Shown here: positions 1 to 5,281 of the stretch, piece after piece
How the letters are laid out: the number at the start of each line of letters is the position of its first letter
Numbering within the stretch: position 1 is the first letter of the stretch
DNA from: Verrucomicrobiota bacterium
GTDB taxonomy: Bacteria > Verrucomicrobiota > Verrucomicrobiia > Chthoniobacterales > UBA10450
Assembly: GCA_003219995.1 (NCBI GenBank)
Contig: QHRC01000123.1
Location: 2,421-8,689 of the forward strand
DNA length: 6,269 nucleotides
Direction of reading: 5' to 3'
Notes under the pieces: generated by a model
Database searches by the model: none
What the model was told of the DNA's origin: nothing
What the model saw: only the letters and a program-made list of their open reading frames with translations
Program-made: the position numbers and the translations under genes

Positions 1-222
1 GTCATGACACCGGCGATCCACTTCAGCACCTCTCGGATCGATTCGACCTTTACGTGGCAGCGATGCGGCGTCCCACAGAGCGAGTCTTGCCTGTCGTTGG
101 CGTACTTCGCGGTCTCTGCGATGCGGCGCGGCGTCTCATTTGCGCTGCTCGCGACCTCAGCGTTCGTGGACTACTCGATTCACACACAGGAGTTCTTGCG
201 TAAGATTCGCGTGAAGCCATGA
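1..222 (+). CDS. Possible 3' end of an unrecognised gene entering from the left (uncertain)
   Basis: The frame is open from base 1 to a TGA at 220-222, 73 codons, and most of its third positions are G or C, as in the real genes of this window. It ends in a basic tail (EFLRKIRVKP). An ATG at position 4 could be internal or a start. I recognise no domain or motif. Two other frames are also open here: plus frame 3 to a TAA at 201-203, and a minus-strand frame from about 170 to the left edge that shares the same GC-rich third position but has no start codon after its upstream stops. The coding strand is therefore not settled, and it could equally be gene debris or non-coding DNA. Confidence 0.2.
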   Translation, partial: VMTPAIHFSTSRIDSTFTWQRCGVPQSESCLSLAYFAVSAMRRGVSFALLATSAFVDYSIHTQEFLRKIRVKP

Positions 223-463
223 AAGACCCAACCAAGCGCTAACCGCTGGCCGGCCTGTCTCCTCACTTTGCTTTATGAAACAGTTGTCGATCTTAGTTAA
301 GCTCGCTCTCGCCAGCGGTGGCTGAGCTCCGTCTCGTTAGATGTGTCAGACATCGCCGTGAAAACCGTTGACCGAAACACCCGACGAGGTCCGCATAATT
401 CGTGATGATGTGGATGCCATTGGATGTAGCCAACTAAGGGAACAATAATGAGTGACGAGTGGC
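223..463. other. Intergenic stretch without a recognisable gene
   Basis: This stretch lies downstream of the TonB-domain gene on the minus strand. A minus-strand open frame at 297-542 crosses it but overlaps the end of the TonB-domain gene out of frame and has an unconvincing composition, so I do not call it. The only structure I see is a pair of inverted arms (ccgctggc near 243-250 and gccagcgg near 311-318) separated by about 60 bases. There is no clear terminator with a T run after the stop codon at 464-466. Confidence 0.5.
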
Positions 464-892
464 TCAAGACCGGAAGGTGAACGGGAGCCGCATCCGGACT
501 ACGACTGGCTGGCCATTTTTCCGAGCCGGCGTAAAACGCCACTGTTGCACGGCAAGCACTGCTTTTTCTGCAAATGAATAAGCGGTCGCTAATATGGGGC
601 GAACATCACTGGTTCTGCCATCGGCTGTGACGTTGAACTCAACCACGGCATAACCCCAGTGATGCGTTGTAGCCTCTCGCGTGGGAAAAAAAGGAGCGTA
701 GCCTCTCAAAAATCTGGGCGGCGTATCATAAGCACTCGAAGACGTGACCGGTTGGATGTAAGTAGCGACTTGTTTTTCGGGCATTGGGCTGCCTTCGGTC
801 GCCAGTTCGTTAGATGCACAACCGCAGAAGAATAGCGTCGTTGCTACCAGAAGGAGTATGGCGAGACCGCGACGACCTAGGCGTTTGCTCAT
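464..892 (-). CDS. Small lipoprotein with a TonB C-terminal domain
   Basis: This 142-residue protein has a basic start (MSKRLGRRG), a hydrophobic stretch at about residues 10-22 and a lipobox-like FCGC with the candidate lipidated cysteine at 25, followed by AS. The -3 and -2 residues (F, C) are not the classic lipobox choices, so lipidation is likely but not certain. After a flexible linker, residues 60-142 match the TonB C-terminal fold: a GYAVVEFNVTADGRTSDV strand-turn-strand, then AVLAVQQWRFTPARKNGQPV, the family's W-x-F-x-P-A-x-x-x-G-x-P-V signature, and a closing beta strand. Classical TonB has an N-terminal membrane anchor, an ExbB/D-contacting histidine and a long proline-rich spacer; here the linker is short and no ExbB, ExbD or receptor gene is nearby. 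It may therefore be a periplasm-facing envelope protein using the fold for binding rather than an energy transducer. The start is supported by an AGAGGA ribosome site 10 bases upstream. Confidence 0.85.
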   Translation of the reverse strand: MSKRLGRRGLAILLLVATTLFFCGCASNELATEGSPMPEKQVATYIQPVTSSSAYDTPPRFLRGYAPFFPTREATTHHWGYAVVEFNVTADGRTSDVRPILATAYSFAEKAVLAVQQWRFTPARKNGQPVVVRMRLPFTFRS

Positions 893-902
893 AAATTGAA
901 AA

Positions 903-908
903 TCCTCT
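903..908 (-). promoter_or_regulatory. Ribosome binding site of the TonB-domain lipoprotein gene
   Basis: On the minus strand AGAGGA lies 10 bases before the ATG at 892-890. It is one of the few clear Shine-Dalgarno sequences in the window and fixes the start, since the lipoprotein signal begins immediately after that ATG. Confidence 0.55.
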
Positions 909-993
909 TAGTGCCCAGAGGGCGAGCTCCGATCATTGCGGCTTTTGCTGTCTAAGGAAAGCACAACGAAAGGGACGGGCGCGCTGCGTCAAG

Positions 994-1079
994 TGGACAT
1001 CCTTTCTACTTCGCTCAGGACAGGCTCCGCGCGATGGCTCTACCAGCCGGCTCGTTCCAGTGAGATCGAAAGGACGCCG
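994..1079. repeat. Imperfectly palindromic dispersed repeat ('PERSR'-coding type)
   Basis: The left arm (about 994-1027, containing atcctttctacttcgctcag and then gacaggctc) and the right arm (about 1047-1079, whose reverse complement reads gcgtcctttcgatctcactg) are imperfect inverted copies that share the block tcctttc and a following a-t-c-rich part. Translated on the minus strand, the left arm gives GACPERSRKDV. That string is familiar from spurious ORFs predicted over an intergenic palindromic repeat found many times in genomes of several environmental bacterial phyla. It lies in the gap between the HD-phosphohydrolase gene and the TonB-domain gene. It contains no gene of its own, and no target duplication is visible. 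Whether it is multi-copy cannot be tested within this window, because no second copy is present here. Confidence 0.6.
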
Positions 1080-1170
1080 TTTAAGCCGAATCGGAGAATA
1101 ATCGCTCGCGCGCCAATCGCGCAGGCATTGCAGCGCTGGATTTTTAATCATGTCGCGCAACTCGGCGGCG

Positions 1171-2808
1171 CTAAGCGGCCGAGACCGGTGGCGCGGATGC
1201 TGGTCGTTTCGTTGCCGCCATTACATCGGGCAGACTTTCATCGCGGGCGACAGCGAACTTTGTCTCCTGCCTCGGATACGCGATCCGGCTGTGAAGCATG
1301 GTCATGAGCGTAAATCGGAACCGGTCGGCGATAATTGTTAAGTCGCCAAGAGTGAGATCGCATTCGTCCAGTTGTCGATCCGCGATTCGCTCTTCGATTA
1401 GCTCATTGACGAGCTGCTCGATTTTTTGTGGCGTTGGTTTTTCCAGACTGCGGGAAGCACTTTCGACCATATCAGCGAGACTGACGATGGCACTCTCCTT
1501 GGTTTGCGGCTTCGGTCCGCTGTAGCGAAAACTTTCCTCGCGCACTTCCGGAATGTCTTCTTCGCGGATATTCGTGATTTTTCCGCCGGCCCGCGCGTCT
1601 TCCTGCTGCTGAAGCGCGCGTTGGTAGAAGTAGTAAACGAGCGAGGTGCCATGGTGATCCTGGATGATGTCGATGATGCGCTGATTGAGCTTATGCTTGA
1701 GCGCAAGATCGACGCCCTCCTTGACGTGCGCGATGATGATCAATGCGCTCATGGTCGGGGCGAGATCGTCATGCGGATTGCGCCCGAAGTTCATGTTTTC
1801 GGTAAAGTATTCCGGTTTCACCAATTTCCCGACGTCATGAAAATAGGAGCAGACGCGGCAAAGCGTCGCGTTCGCGCCGACGGCTTCCGCGGCCGCTTCG
1901 GCAAGATTCGCCACGACCAGGCTGTGATGGTAAGTGCCTGGGGCCTCGATTGTCATGCGGCGCAGCAATGGATGGTTCAGATCGGAAGCCTCGAGCCAGG
2001 AGATATCGGTCGTGATTTGAAAGAGATGCTCGAGGATTGGCAGCACGCCTCCAACCACGGTTGCCGTCACAATTCCGTTTCCAATTGCAAGCGCGCTTTG
2101 CAAGCCGATCAGTCCCCAGTCATTGGCCATCGGCGAAAATAAAGTGATCGGCCCAATCAGGCCGAACGTGAGCGACAGCAGCCAGATGGCGAGTCCGACC
2201 CCGAGGCCGGCGCGGATCAGCTTGCTGCGCCGCCGGACCTGGAGCGTGAGATAGACGGCGGTAAATCCGCTAATCAGACTGGTCACGAGCAGCGGCGCAT
2301 CAATTTTTCCAAATAACACGCTGCTCCAAAGGCTGACGGAAACGGCCGCATAAAGGCCATGGTTTCGACCGAGCAAAACGCTCAGCACGAGCGGCGCAAA
2401 CGCGTAGGGCGCCATGAGTCCGCCCATTTCCGGCTTCAAAAATCGAAACGCGTTGTCATTGCAAAGCACGAGCAAAATCTTAGTCACCGCCAATTGCACC
2501 AGGATCACTCCAAAAACGAGCAGGACCCGCGAGTTTTGTGAAAATGTTTTCGGTTGATTGATCCAGAGCTGCGTCATGGCAATGGCCAGAAACAAGAGCG
2601 CGATGACGAAATTCTTCGTCGGTTCCGGCTGTTGCCCGCTAAAGATGAGGAACGCCAATCCGGCCGTGAAACCAGCAAAGATCAATACTTTGATGGACGA
2701 CGCGCCCTCAAGGCTGCACAGCAATTCGTTGCGCGCGCGCCGCCGCCGTATCTTTCGCGAGGCGAGACCACGTCTCACCAATCGATTGTGTCGCAAGAAA
2801 TCAAACAT
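1171..2808 (-). CDS. 7-transmembrane HD-domain phosphohydrolase (PgpH/YqfF-like), short form
   Basis: This 545-residue inner-membrane protein has a basic cytoplasmic start, then about seven to eight hydrophobic segments between residues 41 and 256 (41-57, 65-82, 94-117, 131-147, 151-168, 171-190, 200-225 and 234-256). A cytoplasmic HD domain follows. The family hallmarks are clear: NHPLLRRMTIEAPGTYHHSL (278-297) before the domain, the HD pair in SYFHDVGK (H324, D325), further metal-ligand histidines at H361 and in QDHHGTSL (H385, H386), and D446 in SLADMVESASRSL. Characterised members (Listeria PgpH) hydrolyse cyclic di-AMP, so a cyclic-dinucleotide phosphodiesterase is the likely role. The usual extracellular 7TMR-HDED domain between helices 1 and 2 is missing: only about ten residues separate them. 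The ATG overlaps the 3' end of phoH by 8 bases, implying translational coupling. The C-terminal tail (about 515-545) is Ala/Pro-rich and looks disordered. Confidence 0.93.
   Translation of the reverse strand: MFDFLRHNRLVRRGLASRKIRRRRARNELLCSLEGASSIKVLIFAGFTAGLAFLIFSGQQPEPTKNFVIALLFLAIAMTQLWINQPKTFSQNSRVLLVFGVILVQLAVTKILLVLCNDNAFRFLKPEMGGLMAPYAFAPLVLSVLLGRNHGLYAAVSVSLWSSVLFGKIDAPLLVTSLISGFTAVYLTLQVRRRSKLIRAGLGVGLAIWLLSLTFGLIGPITLFSPMANDWGLIGLQSALAIGNGIVTATVVGGVLPILEHLFQITTDISWLEASDLNHPLLRRMTIEAPGTYHHSLVVANLAEAAAEAVGANATLCRVCSYFHDVGKLVKPEYFTENMNFGRNPHDDLAPTMSALIIIAHVKEGVDLALKHKLNQRIIDIIQDHHGTSLVYYFYQRALQQQEDARAGGKITNIREEDIPEVREESFRYSGPKPQTKESAIVSLADMVESASRSLEKPTPQKIEQLVNELIEERIADRQLDECDLTLGDLTIIADRFRFTLMTMLHSRIAYPRQETKFAVARDESLPDVMAATKRPASAPPVSAA
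2801..2808 (-). promoter_or_regulatory. 8-base start/stop overlap coupling phoH to the HD gene
   Basis: On the minus strand the bases read ATGTTTGA. The ATG begins the HD-domain gene and the TGA in another frame ends phoH. No good ribosome site precedes this ATG (GCTTAAGCAAA), so the downstream gene probably depends on ribosomes terminating on phoH. Confidence 0.65.
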
Positions 2809-3784
2809 TTTGCTTAAGCGCCGAGCTCAGCGGCGCTCGATGTTGCTGGTAAGCATTGATGATGGCGCGCACCAGTTGGTGGCGAACGACATCGCGCTCG
2901 GTGAAATAGACTGTCGCGATTCCGGGAATGTTTTTCAGCGCCTGCAGCGCCTCCAGAACACCGGAACGTTTGTTCGCGGGCAGATCGATCTGCGTCACAT
3001 CTCCGGTGACAACGCATTTGGAGTTTGGCCCTATCCGCGTCAAAAGCATGAACATCTGCTCGGTCGTCGTGTTCTGTGCTTCATCGAGAATCACAAATGC
3101 GTTGCTCAACGTCCGGCCGCGCATATAGGCGAGCGGAGCCACTTCAATGGTTTGCCGCGCGACCGACCGCTCAATCTCCTCGGGATCGAGCATATCGTGC
3201 AATGCATCGTAAAGCGGGCGAAGATAAGGCGTAATTTTTTCGCGCAAATCTCCCGGCAAAAATCCCAGTGCTTCGCCCGCCTCTACCGCCGGTCTCGTCA
3301 AAACAATCCGCGCAACTTGTTCCTTTTTCAATGCGGCCACTGCCATGGCCACGGCAAGATAGGTTTTGCCCGTGCCGGCCGGGCCAATTCCAAAGACGAC
3401 GTCGTGTTTCTGAATGGCATCGACATAACTACGCTGGCCGGCCGTGCGCGCCACAATTGGCGGTTTGCGGGGCGAAGTTACGATCTTGGTCGAGACAACC
3501 TCACCAAGATTATCTTCGCGCGCTTCGCTCACCGAGTTCAACGCGTAATTGAATTCGTGCTCCTGAATCGGCACACCTTTTTGCCGGACTTGCTCTAGTT
3601 GGTCGAAAACGTGCTGCGCCTTGTCGATCTTGTCCGGTTCACCCTCCAGCTTCACCCAACCTTCGCGCGTGGTCACTTTTACGCCGAGAGAATCTTCGAG
3701 ATTTTTCAAGAGTTTGAGATCATTTGCGTAGAGCGATTGCAGGGCCCGTGCGCTCTCAAATTGTAACGTACGCGTCTCAGTCAT
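2801..3784 (-). CDS. phoH: PhoH-family ATPase (PhoH/YbeZ-like)
   Basis: This 327-residue cytoplasmic P-loop protein has the usual length for the YbeZ/PhoH branch. Residues 1-75 form the variable N-terminal part with a KH-like nucleic-acid-binding look (LKLLKNLEDSLGVKVTTREGW). The ATPase core follows, with Walker A GPAGTGKT at 134-141, LTRPAVEAGEALGFLPGDL at 162-180, Walker B VILDEAQN at 231-238, and the sensor-like segment VTGDVTQIDLP at 259-269. The C-terminal DVVRHQLVRAIINAY (298-312) is also typical. Family members hydrolyse ATP and are linked to RNA metabolism and to the endonuclease YbeY, which is commonly a neighbour; ybeY is not present in this window. The gene starts 83 bases after the upstream exported-protein gene and overlaps the HD-phosphohydrolase gene. 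There is no strong Shine-Dalgarno; a GC-rich hairpin sits just upstream of the ATG. Confidence 0.95.
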   Translation of the reverse strand: MTETRTLQFESARALQSLYANDLKLLKNLEDSLGVKVTTREGWVKLEGEPDKIDKAQHVFDQLEQVRQKGVPIQEHEFNYALNSVSEAREDNLGEVVSTKIVTSPRKPPIVARTAGQRSYVDAIQKHDVVFGIGPAGTGKTYLAVAMAVAALKKEQVARIVLTRPAVEAGEALGFLPGDLREKITPYLRPLYDALHDMLDPEEIERSVARQTIEVAPLAYMRGRTLSNAFVILDEAQNTTTEQMFMLLTRIGPNSKCVVTGDVTQIDLPANKRSGVLEALQALKNIPGIATVYFTERDVVRHQLVRAIINAYQQHRAPLSSALKQNV

Positions 3785-3796
3785 AGACCGAAGGAA

Positions 3797-3816
3797 CGGC
3801 GGTGTCTAAACCGCCG
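3797..3816 (-). repeat. GC-rich hairpin in the phoH leader
   Basis: A perfect 7-base stem (cggcggt at 3797-3803, accgccg at 3810-3816) encloses a 6-base loop. In the minus-strand transcript it ends 12 bases before the phoH ATG, where a ribosome site would lie, and is followed by TTCCTTCGG rather than a true T run. It could mask phoH translation initiation, act as a partial terminator after the upstream gene, or be a short REP-like palindrome. I cannot choose among these. Confidence 0.45.
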
Positions 3817-3867
3817 CGGGCTCTTTGGAAAGTGGCCCTGTCTTGCAAGATCGACATCTACGTCAAC

Positions 3868-4317
3868 TTAGCGGAATCCATAAACGAGGGCCCAATGCGT
3901 GCGCTCTTCCGGCGATTCCTCGATGTTGACGATGATAAAATAGCTGCCGGTGCTTTTGGGAATGATGTGCGCCGCGGCGAAGTGGCCCTTCTCCCAGCCG
4001 TCTGGCTGCTCCGCGAGCTTTCCCTCGGAGTCGTAAATGTGCACCGAAATCCGGGCTCGCTCGACTTCCGTCCCCATCCAGAACCAATATTCGTTACCCT
4101 TGAATAATTGTTGCCGCACCGCCTTTTTTTCTCCCGAGCCGAGATCGCCGCCCCAGTAATCTTCACGCACCTGAAACCCCTCTTTGATGTACGGCTCGGC
4201 GGCCTGGAGCGCGAATGATTGCGCATCGTCGACCGATGCGAAAACTGTCAGTCGCAGCGCGAGCAGAATCGCGATGGAGAAACTTCCACGAAGGAGAGCT
4301 TTGACGAACGCACGCAT
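3868..4317 (-). CDS. Exported protein of unknown function, beta-rich
   Basis: I do not recognise a named family for this 149-residue protein. An N-terminal signal peptide is clear: basic MRAFVKALLR, then a hydrophobic stretch, with probable cleavage after VFA near residue 27. The mature part starts with a helix-like segment (DDAQSFALQAAEPYIKEGF), then alternating hydrophobic strands: GNEYWFWMGTE (74-84), RARISVHIYDSEG (87-99), HFAAAHIIPKSTGSYFIIVNI (112-132) and THWALVYGF. This pattern of a 'drag-in' GNEYWFW strand and a final GSYFIIV strand loosely resembles the small beta-sandwich domains appended to secreted enzymes (PPC-like), but that is a fold guess only. I start it at the ATG at 4317; a TTG directly before it would add one residue. 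The sequence AGTAGGGAAC, overlapping the stop of the preceding gene 8 bases upstream, supplies a ribosome site and suggests coupled translation. Confidence 0.8.
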   Translation of the reverse strand: MRAFVKALLRGSFSIAILLALRLTVFASVDDAQSFALQAAEPYIKEGFQVREDYWGGDLGSGEKKAVRQQLFKGNEYWFWMGTEVERARISVHIYDSEGKLAEQPDGWEKGHFAAAHIIPKSTGSYFIIVNIEESPEERTHWALVYGFR

Positions 4318-4325
4318 CAAGTTCC

Positions 4326-5126
4326 CTACTCCCTGGTCACGATGCCGTTGTCGAGGCGCGTCGTAATATCATTGATTTTTTTTACCGATTCGGACGAGAT
4401 GTGCGCGCGGCCCACGTCGATCAAAGGCTTTACTTCGACAAGGGCGCCTCGAATATCGCGGATGATCGCCAGATCAAACTCCGGCATGGCCTGCAATCGC
4501 GTTTGAAAATAAACGAGCAGATCCGGCTGGTGCAACAGTTCAGCGCCCTCGGTCGAAAAATGCTTCGTCACCACCGCGGTCAAAACCTCCGTGCCTCGCA
4601 GCCATCCACCGAGGCTGACCAGTTGCGACAATTTTTCATCGTGCACTTCGTTCATCGCCTGCTGCACGCTGTTCTGGGTGCGATCGAGTTCCTGTCGCAC
4701 GTTCTCCCATTTGCGCTTGTCGGCTGCCTCGGTGATCGCTTTGGCATGTTGTGTAATCGAGCGTTCGACACCGATTCCTCTGGCCAGCGTCTGCACGCGC
4801 TGACCAATTTCCTTCACCGCTGGAGCATCTTCTGCTTGCACCGCGATGAAGCCGTCGGCAATCACCGTGCCGAGCAACAATGCAATGCGCGGCCGTTCCG
4901 TAAAATTGCTCCCTTTGTCGCTCCGGACGTACTCTTTCCAATTGATCGAACCGAGCTTGTTCAATGCGCCGAAAACTTCGTTCGGCAGCGGCACCACCAC
5001 GTCTTCCACCTTTTTTGACAATTGTTTTACGTCGATATGCTGCGGGGTCTCGGCCCCGTGAGCGCAAAGGATGAGGCCGCTCGCCAGGAGCGCGCTCAGC
5101 TTCAAGTATCTAGGAAAAGGAATCAT
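4326..5126 (-). CDS. Exported helical protein of unknown function
   Basis: I do not recognise this 266-residue protein. It begins with a signal peptide (MIPFPRYLKLSALLASGLIL), with cleavage probably near AHGA|ET at residue 25. Cys21 is not in a proper lipobox because leucine precedes it, so soluble periplasmic export is more likely than lipidation. The mature protein is almost wholly predicted helix, with amphipathic stretches at about 80-100 (RPRIALLLGTVIADGFIAVQAED), 104-135, 137-170 (KWENVRQELDRTQNSVQQAMNE) and 205-260. It has no catalytic signature or transmembrane segment after the signal. It is the first gene of the minus-strand cluster, 8 bases upstream of the second exported unknown, so the two are probably co-expressed and may act together in the periplasm. 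The ATG lacks a strong Shine-Dalgarno, but the signal peptide starts right there. Confidence 0.82.
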   Translation of the reverse strand: MIPFPRYLKLSALLASGLILCAHGAETPQHIDVKQLSKKVEDVVVPLPNEVFGALNKLGSINWKEYVRSDKGSNFTERPRIALLLGTVIADGFIAVQAEDAPAVKEIGQRVQTLARGIGVERSITQHAKAITEAADKRKWENVRQELDRTQNSVQQAMNEVHDEKLSQLVSLGGWLRGTEVLTAVVTKHFSTEGAELLHQPDLLVYFQTRLQAMPEFDLAIIRDIRGALVEVKPLIDVGRAHISSESVKKINDITTRLDNGIVTRE

Positions 5127-5176
5127 TGGGAGCTTCGACTGTTGATTTCGTCTTCGTATTCAGGATTAATGGGGAG

Positions 5177-5205
5177 ATTCTAAGCAGAACATCCGCTCCG
5201 CACAA
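5177..5205 (-). promoter_or_regulatory. Candidate sigma-70 type promoter of the minus-strand cluster
   Basis: Reading the minus strand, TTGTGC (5205-5200) is separated by exactly 17 bases from TAGAAT (5182-5177). The -10 box matches the consensus at five of six positions and the -35 at three of six. Transcription would begin near 5170, giving a leader of about 45 bases before the ATG at 5126. It would drive the exported pair and, unless there is an internal promoter, phoH and the HD gene. Confidence 0.4.
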
Positions 5206-5281
5206 ATCGCCACGCACCACATTTGACTCCTCTGAATCGCATCAATTTTTCATCTCGGCGGCATCGCCCGTCACTTTTCTC

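Noticed and set aside
238..341. Possible integron attC site: inverted arms near 243-250 and 311-318 and a GTTAGAT core at 334-340, on the 3' side of a small gene.
   Set aside because: The outer bases do not fit the paired RYYYAAC/GTTRRRY cores, the GTTAGAT is outside the arms, and the same TCGTTAGATG also occurs inside the TonB-domain coding region, so it is probably chance. No integrase or other cassette is visible.
297..542. Minus-strand open frame of 81 codons.
   Set aside because: It overlaps the end of the TonB-domain gene in another frame, has no ribosome site and shows no protein-like pattern.
933..1307. Open frames on both strands across the gap after the HD gene.
   Set aside because: They read through the palindromic repeat and, on the plus strand, into the HD gene's antisense. 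The repeat's translation is a known source of false ORFs.
1426..2142. Plus-strand open frame of 238 codons.
   Set aside because: It is the exact antisense of the HD-phosphohydrolase gene, whose conserved motifs show the minus strand is coding.
2558..3598. Plus-strand open frame of 346 codons, longer than phoH.
   Set aside because: It is antisense to phoH, where Walker A and B motifs are intact on the minus strand. Its own translation is rich in Arg, Cys and His without any domain pattern.
4401..5018. Plus-strand open frame of 205 codons opposite the exported helical protein.
   Set aside because: The minus frame has a proper signal peptide and a regular amphipathic pattern. The plus frame has neither and resembles the other antisense shadows.
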